64,000 nucleotides of DNA from an uncultured Sphingomonadaceae bacterium (GCA_947497455.1 CANMGU010000002.1:1148506-1212505); one strand, 5' to 3'; positions 54,640-64,000 are shown, counted from the stretch's first letter. A program made the numbers and translations. Notes: generated by a model not told the origin, from the sequence alone.

Positions 54640-55434
54640 TCAAAATTTGAATTCCGTGATCAGTGGGGCGTGATCCGATGGCTTGGTCCAGCCGCGGGCG
54701 TCTTCATGAACAACATGACTCACGGCTTTGCTTTCCAGTTCCGGGCTGACCCAGACATGATCCAGTCGCCGCCCTTTGTCCGATTCACGCCAGTCGCGAG
54801 CCCGATAGCTCCACCATGTATACAGACGTTCAGGATCAGGAATAAACTTACGGCCAATATCGACCCAGTCATGCGCGGCCTGCAATTTGGCCATGGTATC
54901 GATCTCGACTTGTGTGTGGCTAACCACGTTGATGAGCTGTTTATGGCTCCAGACATCAGACTCGAGCGGCGCGACATTAAAGTCACCCAGCAATATCGTT
55001 GGTGTATCCAAAGCGGCTGACCAGTCTGTCATGCGCTGATAGAAATCCAGCTTTTGGCCGAATTTCGGGTTTTGCTCCCGGTCCGGAATTTCTCCACCGG
55101 CCGGAATATAGACATTCTCGATGCGTACACCGTTTTCCAGTCGGGCACCAACATGACGGGCTTCGCCATTGGCCTGCCAGTCAAAGCGTTCGTCTTTATG
55201 GAGCGGAACGCGGCTGATCATTGCAACGCCATGATGCATGGGCTGCCCGTTCAATATGAGATGATTATAGCCCAATTGCCGGAACACCCCTTCGGGAAAC
55301 TGATCATCACGAACCTTCGTTTCCTGCAGGCAGAGCACATCCGGCGCTTCTTCCTTCAAAAATCGCTCGACAATTTCGATTCGAGCACGGACGCTGTTAA
55401 TATTCCAGCTAACGACTTTCAGACTATCACTCAT
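54640..55434 (-). CDS. xth: Exodeoxyribonuclease III
   Basis: A 264-residue AP endonuclease/exonuclease III. Motifs are VVSWNINSVRAR (residues 7-18), LQETKV (near 36), GDFNVAP (near 157), GRRLDHVWVS and SDHAPL near 255. It excises abasic sites and 3' blocks in base excision repair. ATG 55434 (MSDSLKVVSWN) has GGAG at -8; the longer frame is not needed. The stop TGA is immediately followed by the ribA ATG. Confidence 0.95.
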   Translation of the reverse strand: MSDSLKVVSWNINSVRARIEIVERFLKEEAPDVLCLQETKVRDDQFPEGVFRQLGYNHLILNGQPMHHGVAMISRVPLHKDERFDWQANGEARHVGARLENGVRIENVYIPAGGEIPDREQNPKFGQKLDFYQRMTDWSAALDTPTILLGDFNVAPLESDVWSHKQLINVVSHTQVEIDTMAKLQAAHDWVDIGRKFIPDPERLYTWWSYRARDWRESDKGRRLDHVWVSPELESKAVSHVVHEDARGWTKPSDHAPLITEFKF

Positions 55435-55517
55435 CGCTAAACTCCTAGCCATGATAGCGAAAAAAAGCCAAGCCAAAAGCCACGCAAAATCCTATATTTT
55501 TTGATGGTTTAAAGACG

Positions 55518-55555
55518 AAAAACCCTCACCTCCGGGGGCATTTAGGAGGTGAGGG
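55518..55555 (-). terminator. Rho-independent terminator of lolA
   Basis: Reading leftward, CCCTCACCTCC and GGAGGTGAGGG form a perfect 11-bp stem, followed by TTTTT. It lies about 170 bp past the lolA stop; the bases between (55560-55723) hold no gene I can support. Confidence 0.8.
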
Positions 55556-55723
55556 CTAACTCGCGTTCGTCACGCATAGGATGGTCCGAAGTTTGTATAA
55601 TCAGGTAACAGGGGGAAAACCTGATCGCCTCATCTCATCCTGTAACCCTTATAGAACCGCGTTTCTGTCGCTTAGATGAACGAAACCTGTCAGCGCTTCC
55701 GCTTGTCGAAGCCGCGCCTCCGT

Positions 55724-56353
55724 TCATCGTCCACGGCGCCCTTTTCTTCGGGGATCGGTCCAATTGAACGCATTTTTGGCCACCGGAACGCCAAATTTTT
55801 GGTCAGAAAGCCGGATTGATGTCCGATTATTCTTCGAATCGAGTGATACCCAGCCATCAAGCCGCAAACCGGCAGGCGCGCCTGCTACCTTAGTGAAGAC
55901 CATGGTAATCACGCCATATTCCGGGCGTTTTGGATCCCGAACTTCGACGCTCAGCACATCTGGATTGCGAGTCGGGATGATTTTTCCATATTTGGACAAG
56001 TCGCGTTCGGGATTAAGCAGTGCACCCAAGGGACTGTTCCTGATCGGCCAGCGCTGAACCTGATTCACGTCATAATCGATCATCGTCAGGGCCTTGCCAT
56101 CACCAACAATCAGCAAATTGGCTTCCTTGCCATATTGAAAACGTATCCGGCCAGGCTGCTTTAACGTCAGTTTTCCGGGTAAAAGTTGTCCACTACGGTC
56201 GGTCTGCGTGAAATTGGCCGTCATGGTGGTCATTGCACGCAAGTGGGCGGAGATCGCATTTATATCATCCGTTGGGCTTTGTTGGGCCGTTGCCGGAATG
56301 CTGGCCGTCAGTGCCAAAGGCGCAGCGGCGAGCAGAAAAGCAAATCTCAACAT
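55724..56353 (-). CDS. lolA: Outer-membrane lipoprotein carrier protein LolA
   Basis: A 209-residue exported protein (signal peptide ending PATAQQ, about residue 24) with the LolA-type half-barrel: LRAMTTMTANFTQTDRSGQLLPGKLTLKQPGRIRFQY and VGDGKALTMIDYDVNQVQRWPI. It ferries lipoproteins from the inner to the outer membrane. The following ftsK gene is on the same strand but upstream, with a 71-bp gap. Confidence 0.9.
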   Translation of the reverse strand: MLRFAFLLAAAPLALTASIPATAQQSPTDDINAISAHLRAMTTMTANFTQTDRSGQLLPGKLTLKQPGRIRFQYGKEANLLIVGDGKALTMIDYDVNQVQRWPIRNSPLGALLNPERDLSKYGKIIPTRNPDVLSVEVRDPKRPEYGVITMVFTKVAGAPAGLRLDGWVSLDSKNNRTSIRLSDQKFGVPVAKNAFNWTDPRRKGRRGR

Positions 56354-56424
56354 ATTGAAAACTCCTGAAAAATTTTCTTGATAGCTAGCGCAGAGCGATT
56401 GAACATGACCTGAATTGCGGCTTC

Positions 56425-58728
56425 CTAGATCACTTCACCATTTTGATCGCGCAGCACTTCGCGGCGGCCAATATGGTTGGGCGGGCTGATAAACTGATCA
56501 TCTTCCATCCGGTCGATGATCCGCGCAGCTGTATTATAGCCAATTCTGAGCTGCCGCTGGAGCCAGCTCGTCGATACTTTCTGACTTTCAAAGACAATCT
56601 GGCAAGCCTGGGCATATTGCCGATCTTCCTTGCTATCGGAAAGATCCGCGCCATCCAAGGCGTAGCTGCCGTCTTCCGGTTCCTCGGTCACTGCCTGAAT
56701 ATATTCAGGCGACCCTTGAGCTCGCCAATGATCGGCGATCAGACGGACTTCGTCGTCGGACACGAAGGGACCATGGACCCGGGTCAGCTGCTTGCCGCCA
56801 GGCATATAAAGCATGTCCCCCTTACCAAGCAGCTGCTCGGCACCTTGCTCGCCAAGGATAGTGCGCGAATCAATCTTCGACGTCACATGGAAACTGATCC
56901 GTGTCGGCAGGTTGGCCTTGATCACCCCGGTAATAACATCAACCGATGGGCGCTGGGTAGCCATGATCAGATGGATACCGGCTGCTCGCGCCTTTTGTGC
57001 AAGACGCTGGATGAGAAACTCTACTTCCTTACCGGCCGTCATCATCAGGTCGGCCAGTTCGTCCACGATGATCACGATTTGCGGCAGCACTTCATAGTCC
57101 AGCTGCTCTTCTTCATATATAGGACGCGAGGTTTCGGGGTCATAGCCTGTTTGAACCTTGCGACCGAGCGGTTCGCCCTTGGCTTTGGCGGCTTTGACCT
57201 TTTCATTATAATTGGCAAGATTGCGTACCGAGATGGAAGACATCATCCGATAGCGTTCTTCCATTTGCTCGACGGCCCACTTAAGTGCTCTTACTGCTTT
57301 CGTGGGTTCGGTAACCACCGGCGATAACAGATGCGGAATGTCATCATAGGTGCTGAGTTCCAGCATCTTGGGATCGATCATGATCATTTTGCACTGGTCC
57401 GGGGTCAATCGGTAAAGCAGTGATACAATCATACAGTTCAAGCCAACCGACTTACCCGAACCGGTGGTACCAGCAATCAACAGATGCGGCATTGGCGCGA
57501 GATCGGCAATTACCGGATCGCCGGAGATATTCTTGCCGAGGATGATCGGAAGTTGTCCGGTCTGGTCCTGAAAACTGTCGCTGCCGATCATTTCGTGGAG
57601 AACCACGGACTCCCGCTGTGCGTTGGGCAGTTCAATACCCATCACCGTACGACCAGGTATCGCTGCAACACGGGCCGAGAGCGCGGACATATTCCGCGCA
57701 ATATCTTCGGCAAGTTGAATGACCCGGCTGGCCTTGATCCCCGGTGCGGGTTCCAGTTCATACATGGTCACCACCGGACCTGGACGCACGGCATTGATCG
57801 TGCCTTTAACGTGAAAATCGTCAAGCACAGATTCCAGCAAGCGTGCGTTACGCTCCAAACCCGCCTTATCAATTACGTTGTTGGCTTCTTCCGGTCGCGG
57901 GGTCAGTAGATCAATTGACGGAAGGGAGTAGGGGCCAAAGAAATCACCCTGTTTACCGCTGGATAAGCTGGCTTTTTTCGGAGGTAGAGCACGGTCGCTA
58001 ATTTCCGGCGGCGGACGGTTGTCCGGCTTGACCTCTTTGCGAGGTGCCGGTGCTTTCTTTGGTTTTGCGGCAGCATTATTATCAGGCTCGATGACGAGAC
58101 CGCTATCTTCTTCATTCGATCCGAGTCGCGGCAATTTGAGTTGCGGCATCGAAAATAGCGGTTTGTCGAGCCGCAAGCTGAAATAGCCGAGTACCAGCCC
58201 GCCGGTGACGGTGATTGCCGTGAGTACGCCAGAAATGATTCCGCTCCAGCTTGTTGAAATGGCGTTCAGAACCGCACTAATACCCTTGGCAGAAAGCATC
58301 CCGGCAAGCCCACCCCATCCCGATGGCAGATTAACTTGACTGTCTGGAAGCCATAGCGACAAACCCGTGCCGATCAGAAAGGCGGCAATCAGGCACCACA
58401 GCAACTGTTTTTTCCAGTCTGTCTGTGGAATGTCGCGCCACAAGCGATGGGCAAAAACCAATAGTAGCGGCAGAAACATAACCACTGGCGCTCCGAGCAT
58501 CGATAGAAGCAGATCAGAGCTGTAAGAACCAAAGGAACCCATCCAATTATGTTCGACACTGCCCGCTGCCGTGTTCAAGGAAGGATCACTGGGTGAATAA
58601 CTCCACAGCGCAAGAACCAGGAAGGCAGTCAAAATGCCAAGCACCACGGCGCCAATCAGTGCCCCACTGCGCAGCAGGCTAACCCGCATAACTTCGCGCC
58701 AATTGGCTTCTTTCGCTTTTCCCGCCAT
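56425..58728 (-). CDS. ftsK: DNA translocase FtsK
   Basis: A 767-residue division-septum DNA pump. It has an N-terminal membrane domain with about four helices (20-180), a basic Pro/Lys linker, a RecA-like motor domain with Walker A GTTGSGKS and Walker B IVIIVDELADLMM, and a C-terminal winged-helix gamma domain (VSTSWLQRQLRIGYNTAARIIDRME) that reads KOPS-like sites. It is shorter than E. coli FtsK because the linker is short. A CGGGC/GCCCG hairpin lies 27 bp upstream of the ATG. Confidence 0.97.
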   Translation of the reverse strand: MAGKAKEANWREVMRVSLLRSGALIGAVVLGILTAFLVLALWSYSPSDPSLNTAAGSVEHNWMGSFGSYSSDLLLSMLGAPVVMFLPLLLVFAHRLWRDIPQTDWKKQLLWCLIAAFLIGTGLSLWLPDSQVNLPSGWGGLAGMLSAKGISAVLNAISTSWSGIISGVLTAITVTGGLVLGYFSLRLDKPLFSMPQLKLPRLGSNEEDSGLVIEPDNNAAAKPKKAPAPRKEVKPDNRPPPEISDRALPPKKASLSSGKQGDFFGPYSLPSIDLLTPRPEEANNVIDKAGLERNARLLESVLDDFHVKGTINAVRPGPVVTMYELEPAPGIKASRVIQLAEDIARNMSALSARVAAIPGRTVMGIELPNAQRESVVLHEMIGSDSFQDQTGQLPIILGKNISGDPVIADLAPMPHLLIAGTTGSGKSVGLNCMIVSLLYRLTPDQCKMIMIDPKMLELSTYDDIPHLLSPVVTEPTKAVRALKWAVEQMEERYRMMSSISVRNLANYNEKVKAAKAKGEPLGRKVQTGYDPETSRPIYEEEQLDYEVLPQIVIIVDELADLMMTAGKEVEFLIQRLAQKARAAGIHLIMATQRPSVDVITGVIKANLPTRISFHVTSKIDSRTILGEQGAEQLLGKGDMLYMPGGKQLTRVHGPFVSDDEVRLIADHWRAQGSPEYIQAVTEEPEDGSYALDGADLSDSKEDRQYAQACQIVFESQKVSTSWLQRQLRIGYNTAARIIDRMEDDQFISPPNHIGRREVLRDQNGEVI

Positions 58729-58925
58729 AATCTACTCTCGGTACCCGTTTGTTTCCGGGCAAAAGCCCGAACCCATATTAACTATCCTTTCCTTTGCGCG
58801 AATCGGTGACTCCGCGTCAAGTTTTGCCGACAAGTTTGTTGTCTATTCTTTGATGGAACATGCTTTCCTTTCACCCCGGTGAAGCCTATCTTGTGATCAC
58901 GGAACCGCAAGAAAGAGGCTCGTTC

Positions 58926-60158
58926 ATGACCAATTTTGGAAACGAAAGCGATATTGTCATATTGGGCGCTGGTCTGATTGGCCTTACGCAGGCCCTGACC
59001 CTCGCCGAACATGGCCTTCGGGTCACGGTCATTGATCGCGCCGAACTTGCCGATTTGCGAGATTCAAAAAGCGATGGCCGAGTGTCATCGATAAATAGCG
59101 CGAGCTGGAACATGTTTGAGGCGATTGGTCTATCTGAAAAGCTGGAGCCGCATGGTTGCAATATCGATCGCATCCTCATCAATGACGGCCTCAAACCGGG
59201 AAAGCTTGACTTTAAGCCTGACGAAAATGACGGCCCGCTTGGCGTGATGATCGAAAATGCGTTGCTTCAGCAGGTGTTGTTTGACGCGGTTCAGGCCCAT
59301 GACCTGATCAACCTACAGATGCCAAAGCATGTGCGGGAGGTGGATTATGGCGACCATCAAGTCTCCGTGACTATAGAGAGCGGAGAGAAATTTGGCGCGC
59401 CTTTGCTGATCGCCGCTGATGGCCGAGGGAGTGCAGTTCGCGATGCAGCAGGTATCGTGATGGCGAAATGGCAATATGATCATAGCGCGATTGTCTGTTC
59501 CGTCACGCATGAGCAGCCGCATGGGAATACAGCATATGAGATATTTTACCCTGCGGGACCATTTGCGATTCTGCCGATGGGTGACGATGATCGAGGGCGG
59601 CATCGTTCTGCGATAGTCTGGACGGTGGCGCGCAAAGATGGTCCTGCACTCGCCAAGATTAACGCGAGAGCGTTTCATGCAGAGTTGATGAAGAAAACCG
59701 GGGGGTTTCTCGGCCAGATGGAATTGCTGTCCGAACGCACAACCTATCCGCTTGGTTTTCATCATAGCGCAAGTTTGACATCGGAGCGGCTCGCTCTTGT
59801 CGGGGATGCCGGGCACGGGATACATCCGATTGCTGGGCAAGGGCTCAATCTTGGCTTGCGCGATGTGGCAGCACTGACCGAATGTGTGGTGGATGGCGCA
59901 CGCACTGGCCTTGATCTTGCCGATGCACAGATATTGGCACGTTATGATCGCTGGCGAGGACTCGATAATCTGATGATGTCTGCGGCCACTGATATATTGA
60001 CGCGGCTTTTTGGATTGCCCGGAGACACCTCCTCCGCGATCAGGCGTTTTGGCATTGGTATCATCCAGCGCATTCCGCCATTGAAGGATCAGTTCATGAC
60101 TGAAGCGCGCGGAGAAAGCGGCGATTTGCCCAAATTACTGATGGGTGATCTGGTTTAA
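58926..60158 (+). CDS. UbiH/UbiF-family FAD monooxygenase
   Basis: A 410-residue flavoprotein hydroxylase of the UbiH/Coq6 family: N-terminal Rossmann motif VILGAGLIGLTQALTLAEHG, DG motif LLIAADGRGSAVRD near residue 160 and GD motif LVGDAGHGIHPIAGQGLNLGLRD near 290. ATG 58926 is chosen with AAGAGG-type RBS about 9 nt upstream. It likely hydroxylates a ubiquinone precursor; which ring position cannot be told from sequence. It ends 5 bp from the convergent SDR. Confidence 0.9.
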   Translation: MTNFGNESDIVILGAGLIGLTQALTLAEHGLRVTVIDRAELADLRDSKSDGRVSSINSASWNMFEAIGLSEKLEPHGCNIDRILINDGLKPGKLDFKPDENDGPLGVMIENALLQQVLFDAVQAHDLINLQMPKHVREVDYGDHQVSVTIESGEKFGAPLLIAADGRGSAVRDAAGIVMAKWQYDHSAIVCSVTHEQPHGNTAYEIFYPAGPFAILPMGDDDRGRHRSAIVWTVARKDGPALAKINARAFHAELMKKTGGFLGQMELLSERTTYPLGFHHSASLTSERLALVGDAGHGIHPIAGQGLNLGLRDVAALTECVVDGARTGLDLADAQILARYDRWRGLDNLMMSAATDILTRLFGLPGDTSSAIRRFGIGIIQRIPPLKDQFMTEARGESGDLPKLLMGDLV

Positions 60159-60163
60159 GGCTT

Positions 60164-60931
60164 TTATCGCGGCCCTTGGCCGTCATCGACCTTGATGATT
60201 GTCCCGGTCACACATTCTGACGCAGGGGATAGCAGGTATAGCAAACTACTATCCATCTGATTTGGTTGGCATATACGTTTGCGGGGGAATTGTTCATAGA
60301 AATTTCCCATCCGGCTGGTCATTCCATCAGACATGTCGGTGGCAAAAAGCCCTGGTGCAATCGCGTTAACGTTGATGAAGAATCTCGACCATTCAACCGC
60401 CAGTGCTTCGGTTATTCTTGATATTCCGGCCTTGGTGGTCGAGTAAAGTGCTGCGCCTCCGCCGTCATAATGCGTGGCAGCTATCGAAGAAATATTCACG
60501 ATCCGCCCCGGCGCCTTCTGTTCGATCAAAGGGCGCGCAAACTCACACGACAATATATAAGCGGCCCGCATATTGGTATCGAGAACATCATCGATCAGCT
60601 CGGTCGACATTTTAACGGCACGTGCCGCGTCGACAATTCCGGCATTATTGATCAAAATATCGGGTTGGCCCAACGCTTCCGCTACAGCCGGTACAATCGC
60701 TTTCAATTGCTCCGCATCGCGCACGTCAAGATCAAAAGCCTGTGCTGCACCTCCATTTTGAACAATTTCGTCGACCAGCTCGTCAAGCTTTTCCCGTCTC
60801 CGAGCGGTGCAAGCAACCTTTGCCCCGCAAGCCGCCAGAACGTTGGCAAAACGGCGGCCCAAACCAGCAGAAGCGCCGGTTATAATCGCGGTACGTCCGG
60901 TCAGGTCAATCGAGAAATTGGGGGTCGTCAT
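60164..60931 (-). CDS. SDR-family oxidoreductase
   Basis: A 255-residue classical short-chain dehydrogenase: GxxxGxG-type TGASAGLG (residues 19-26), NNAG (near 96), catalytic Tyr/Lys in YSTTK (near 160) and Ser in NISSIA. ATG 60931 has AAGGA 7 nt upstream, which favours it over ATG 60940. The substrate is unknown. It converges with the monooxygenase gene. Confidence 0.9.
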   Translation of the reverse strand: MTTPNFSIDLTGRTAIITGASAGLGRRFANVLAACGAKVACTARRREKLDELVDEIVQNGGAAQAFDLDVRDAEQLKAIVPAVAEALGQPDILINNAGIVDAARAVKMSTELIDDVLDTNMRAAYILSCEFARPLIEQKAPGRIVNISSIAATHYDGGGAALYSTTKAGISRITEALAVEWSRFFINVNAIAPGLFATDMSDGMTSRMGNFYEQFPRKRICQPNQMDSSLLYLLSPASECVTGTIIKVDDGQGPR

Positions 60932-61008
60932 ATGGGGCATCCTTATCCTGTTGTCAGGACAGGGATGCCCGAATGATCATCCGTAAGGCAAGAGGATAGT
61001 GTGCCGGC

Positions 61009-61683
61009 TTACAGATCCTGTTCGCGGATCGGTACAATCTTCAGCTCGACCCGGCGATTGGCAGAGCGACCTTCTTCGGTACTGTTGCTCGCGATCGGCT
61101 GGCTTTCACCAAAACCGCGTGTTTCGATACGCGCAAGCTGCACGCCGCTGTTGCCCAGATAATTGGCTACCGATGACGCACGCCGTTCGGACAGTGACTG
61201 GTTATAAGAGTCTGATCCGGTGCTGTCGGTATGGCCATAAACATCGATATAGCTTTTTTCATATTGCGATAGTGTGTTGGCAACGCTTCCCAGAGTTTCC
61301 TGAAATTCCGGTTGGATAGCGGCGCTGTTTACTGGAAAGGTCACATTGGATGGCATGTTGAGAATCAGATTGTCACCCTCACGTGTCACATCAATGCCTG
61401 TCCCGGCGGTTTGTTCGCGGAGTTTTTTCTCCTGCTCGTCCATGTAATAGCCGACACCAGCTCCGGCGAGACCGCCAAGCCCCGCTCCGACGATTTTTGC
61501 AGTCCTGTCATTGCGACCACCGATAATGTCGCCGAGCAGATAGCCGCCCAACGCGCCGCCGATGCCGCCAATGGCAGCTTTGGAAAGGACCCGGTTTCCG
61601 GTTTCTGGATTGGTCGTGCAACCACTTGCGAGCGTCAGCGCACTTAATGAAATTGCTGCAATAAATGCTTGTTTGATACGCAT
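61009..61683 (-). CDS. OmpA-family lipoprotein with glycine zipper
   Basis: A 224-residue protein: lipobox LASGC (Cys22), a Gly-rich zipper segment (AIGGIGGALGGYLLGDIIGG and AGAGVGYYM) and a C-terminal OmpA domain with VYGHTDSTGSDSYNQSLSERRASSV near 150, which binds peptidoglycan. The layout matches the YiaD/Pal-like group. It is probably an outer-membrane to cell-wall tether. Confidence 0.9.
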   Translation of the reverse strand: MRIKQAFIAAISLSALTLASGCTTNPETGNRVLSKAAIGGIGGALGGYLLGDIIGGRNDRTAKIVGAGLGGLAGAGVGYYMDEQEKKLREQTAGTGIDVTREGDNLILNMPSNVTFPVNSAAIQPEFQETLGSVANTLSQYEKSYIDVYGHTDSTGSDSYNQSLSERRASSVANYLGNSGVQLARIETRGFGESQPIASNSTEEGRSANRRVELKIVPIREQDL

Positions 61684-61865
61684 ATGTTCATTCCCTCATA
61701 AAGGCGTTGCTGGGATATATTTATCTTTTGCAGCGCGATAGCCGTAATTAACCATAGACAAGATGAACATAAAATTATGAACCGACACTGACAGCAAATT
61801 TGATATTTTGTAAAACATGTGGCTATAGAGAATCTTTCGGGCTTATTCCCTTTCTATTGGACAAT

Positions 61866-63173
61866 ATGACAGCTTTTCCTTGGTTTGATGTCGCAATCAT
61901 CGTTATTCTGATTCTGATCAATGGCGTCTTCGCCATGTCAGAGCTGGCGATTGTTTCAGCGCGCAAAGCGCACCTCCATTCCGCTGCCGATCGCGGGAGC
62001 AGGGGGGCGAGGATTGCCCTGCGTCTGGCGAGCGACCCCGGTAAATTTCTCTCGACCGTTCAAATCGGCATTACCCTGATTAGTATCGTCGCCGGTGCTT
62101 TCTCCGGAGCAAGTCTGGGCGGCCCGGTGGCGGAGCGCTTGCAAGCTTTGGGGATGGACGCGGATCTTTCGGTAACAGTCGGATTTGCTCTCGCCATAGG
62201 TGTGACGACCTATGCAACTTTGGTCATTGGTGAACTGGTACCCAAACAATTTGCCCTGCGATCGGCTGAAAAAATCGCCGTTATCATGGCACCGCCTATG
62301 GATCTTCTGGCCCGGCTGGCGGCCCCTCTTGTCTGGTTGCTCGATGGCACCAGCGCGTTGATCTTTCGGATGCTTGGCCTGAAGCGGGATCAGGCGAGCC
62401 ATGTGACAGCAGAAGAGCTGCAAATGGTCTTTGCTGAAGCTACACGATCGGGCGTGATTGAAGAACATGAACGCGCGGTGATCGCAGGTGTTGTGCGCAT
62501 GGCTGATCGGCCGATCCGTGAAGTGATGACGCCACGTACCGAGGTTGATTGGCTGGATATCAGTGCGACGACAGAAGAGATTCACGCCATGCTGATAGGA
62601 TCGCCGCATAGTCGATTGCCGGTGGCGGAGGGTTCTGTCGATGAAATTAAAGGTGTGGTGCAGGCCCGCGACATAGCCGCTGTTCAGTTTAGTGGAGAGC
62701 CCCTTGACCTGCACGAGTTGGTGCGGCCACTAGAGAAGGTACCCGACCAGCTGGACGCGCTGGATGCCCTCGATATTTTGCGCGAGGCTGAGGTGCCTAT
62801 GGTCCTGGTTCATGACGAATATGGCCATTTCGAGGGCATAGTTACCCCCAATGATTTGCTAAGCTCCATTGCCGGTGAGTTTGTCTCGGATCAGGATGAG
62901 AAAACCCAACGCAGCCTGATCGAGCGCGCAGACGGCAGCTTTCTCGTTTCGGGCGCTATGTCGATGGATGCGCTGGCGGATCGCCTTGGCATTAAACTGC
63001 CGGATGATCGGGACTATGCCACGGTTGCTGGCCATGCCTTAAGTCAGCTGCGCCGCCTTCCCGAAGAGGGTGAGAGTTTCGAGGATCAGGGCTGGTTGTT
63101 CGAGATTATCGATATGGATGGCCGCAAAATCGATAAGCTGATCGTCCGTGCTTCCAGTCCAGATGCAGAATAA
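61866..63173 (+). CDS. CNNM/CorC-family transporter-associated protein
   Basis: A 435-residue membrane protein of the HlyC/CorC (CNNM) family. It has an N-terminal DUF21 domain with about four helices (FDVAIIVILILINGVFAMSELAIVSARKAHL), two CBS domains (MTPRTEVDWLDI and HDEYGHFEGIVTPNDLLSSI) and a C-terminal CorC_HlyC domain (DGSFLVSGAMSMDALADRL). Members mediate Mg2+ efflux. ATG 61866 is chosen because the DUF21 domain starts there. Confidence 0.9.
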   Translation: MTAFPWFDVAIIVILILINGVFAMSELAIVSARKAHLHSAADRGSRGARIALRLASDPGKFLSTVQIGITLISIVAGAFSGASLGGPVAERLQALGMDADLSVTVGFALAIGVTTYATLVIGELVPKQFALRSAEKIAVIMAPPMDLLARLAAPLVWLLDGTSALIFRMLGLKRDQASHVTAEELQMVFAEATRSGVIEEHERAVIAGVVRMADRPIREVMTPRTEVDWLDISATTEEIHAMLIGSPHSRLPVAEGSVDEIKGVVQARDIAAVQFSGEPLDLHELVRPLEKVPDQLDALDALDILREAEVPMVLVHDEYGHFEGIVTPNDLLSSIAGEFVSDQDEKTQRSLIERADGSFLVSGAMSMDALADRLGIKLPDDRDYATVAGHALSQLRRLPEEGESFEDQGWLFEIIDMDGRKIDKLIVRASSPDAE

Positions 63174-63311
63174 GCCTTTGTCAAAAAACTGATATCACCG
63201 GCCTTCGGAACGAAGTGGGGAACCAGAATCACTTTGGATCAGAAGGGCTGGCATATTGCGTCATCCGCATCTGATCATCACGCGGTTGACAAAAACGAAA
63301 GGGAATGTCCG

Positions 63312-64000
63312 ATGAAGAAAAGAACAATTGCGGGGACAATTGCGGCCATAATTCTCATAGGCGGTGCCTCCGCCGCTTACGTGGCTTCCCCTACGATTCA
63401 TGCAGGTCAGACCGGGGAAGCGCCGGAGCTTGGCCGATTGGGCGAATATAGCATCGGAACAGGTGTCAGAACATTTGCGCTGAAAGATCGCACAGAAATT
63501 ACGGCCTGGGGCGCTATTTCCGGAAATCTTACCGATGTGAACCGGCAATTGTCAGTGCGGTTCTGGTATCCTGCTACGGCTGGTGACGGGAAAGCAGCCA
63601 AATATTCGCATGTCATGCGACCACCCGGAAAGGAGCCCGTGACCATTTCCGCACAGGGTGTCGCTGTGCCTGACGCCAAAGCAATCACCGATCAGAAATT
63701 TCCGCTGGTGCTGATGTCTCATGGCTTTGGTGGATGGAGTACCCAGTTTAGCAATCTGGCAGAACAAATCGCCTCGCAGGGCTATATTGTCGCTTCGATT
63801 GATCATGCCGATATGCCCATTGATGGAGTCACATCCTTCTTGCTGTCCTTTGGTAATGTGCTTGTCGACCGGACTTTGGACCAGCGCCAGATTCTGACGC
63901 AGATATTGGAGGATGCATCGTCTGGGGCGCAGGCTTATGCTGCGCAAATCGACGCTGAAAATGTGGGGCTGATTGGCTATTCGATGGGCGGATATGGCGC
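63312..64000 (+). CDS. Exported alpha/beta hydrolase, truncated by the window edge
   Basis: The first 229 codons of a gene that continues past 64000. ATG 63312 (MKKRTIAGTIAAIILIGGASAAYVA) starts a signal peptide or anchor. The alpha/beta hydrolase fold follows: PLVLMSHGFGGWSTQF (oxyanion-type HGFGG) and the nucleophile elbow GYSMGGYG at the edge. It resembles dienelactone-hydrolase or PAF-acetylhydrolase-like enzymes. AAAGGGAATGTCC precedes the ATG. Confidence 0.85.
   Translation, partial: MKKRTIAGTIAAIILIGGASAAYVASPTIHAGQTGEAPELGRLGEYSIGTGVRTFALKDRTEITAWGAISGNLTDVNRQLSVRFWYPATAGDGKAAKYSHVMRPPGKEPVTISAQGVAVPDAKAITDQKFPLVLMSHGFGGWSTQFSNLAEQIASQGYIVASIDHADMPIDGVTSFLLSFGNVLVDRTLDQRQILTQILEDASSGAQAYAAQIDAENVGLIGYSMGGYG

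Noticed and set aside
55596-55601. Perfect TATAAT in the gap after lolA
   Set aside because: No -35 element lies at 16-18 bp and no gene or stable RNA starts after it.
58756-58769. CGGGC-AAAA-GCCCG hairpin upstream of ftsK
   Set aside because: A small stem without a T run on either strand; probably incidental in the leader.
1-64000. tRNA, rRNA, CRISPR, IS element, prophage or defence genes
   Set aside because: None was seen on either strand: no tandem repeat-spacer pattern, no transposase or integrase motif, no cloverleaf sequence in the intergenic gaps. A tool-based scan would settle small RNAs.

Overview
The window is a 64 kb chromosomal segment from an alphaproteobacterium, most likely order Sphingomonadales (Sphingorhabdus/Parasphingorhabdus-like). 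The reasons are inferential: methionine synthase is split into two genes, and there are a PEP-CTERM protein, an RcdA-type (DUF1465) cell-cycle protein, a COQ9-family protein and a ccoNOQP/ccoGHIS cytochrome cbb3 cluster behind a perfect FNR box. Base composition is even, coding density is high, and no rRNA, tRNA, insertion sequence, prophage or CRISPR array was seen. It reads as core chromosome, not an accessory island.

Layout. 0-2.7 kb: ybgC, an ArsR regulator with its SRPBCC partner, a ferric-reductase-like membrane protein and a DksA-type zinc protein. 2.7-6.7 kb: a leftward run of an M20 amidohydrolase, two tandem VOC proteins, a serine hydrolase and a DUF3617 lipoprotein. 6.8-10.7 kb: uvrB, an exported methyltransferase-like protein, and an unknown gene with a structured leader. 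10.9-16.5 kb: a periplasmic redox pair (PRX-like plus DsbD), a PafA-like phosphatase and a beta-helix protein. 16.6-22.4 kb: the methionine operon, running leftward as ArsR-methyltransferase fusion regulator, metF, metH N-part and metH C-part. 22.5-28.3 kb: small lipoproteins, a class A beta-lactamase relative, a phospholipase D/cardiolipin synthase-like protein, rpoZ, a sterol-desaturase-family protein and a PEP-CTERM protein. 28.4-35.9 kb: ftsH, tilS, ybgF/cpoB, a RodZ-like gene and ptsP. 35.9-43.9 kb: an oxidoreductase, a divergent DUF465 pair, rcdA, an Old Yellow Enzyme, COQ9, feoAB behind a Fur-box candidate, ssb and an FNR-family regulator. 44.0-53.0 kb: cbb3 oxidase structural and assembly genes, a small cysteine-rich exported protein and a universal stress protein. 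53.0-64.0 kb: an L,D-transpeptidase-like gene, ribA, xth, lolA, ftsK, a UbiH-family monooxygenase, an SDR, an OmpA lipoprotein, a CNNM/CorC protein and a truncated alpha/beta hydrolase at the right edge.

How genes work together. The FNR-family protein next to ccoNOQP, the FNR box upstream of ccoN and a 9/10 FNR-like site upstream of the universal stress gene suggest a local low-oxygen regulon. In the methionine operon a 24-bp perfect palindrome fills the space between a TTGACA -35 and the end of the -10 element, upstream of a regulator that carries its own SAM-type methyltransferase domain. This resembles SAH-responsive (SahR-type) control of the SAM cycle. The ArsR gene at 1.5 kb has the same geometry.

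The most unusual structural signals are two intrinsic-terminator hairpins that overlap the 5' end of the next gene (6065-6103 and 27571-27611), and a two-armed REPIN-like palindrome with a compensatory base-pair change inside the methionine operon (19243-19310). No clearly new multi-gene defence or biosynthetic system was found. The best candidates for undescribed biology are these regulatory structures, the cysteine-rich gene appended to the cbb3 cluster, and the unknown gene at 10258.
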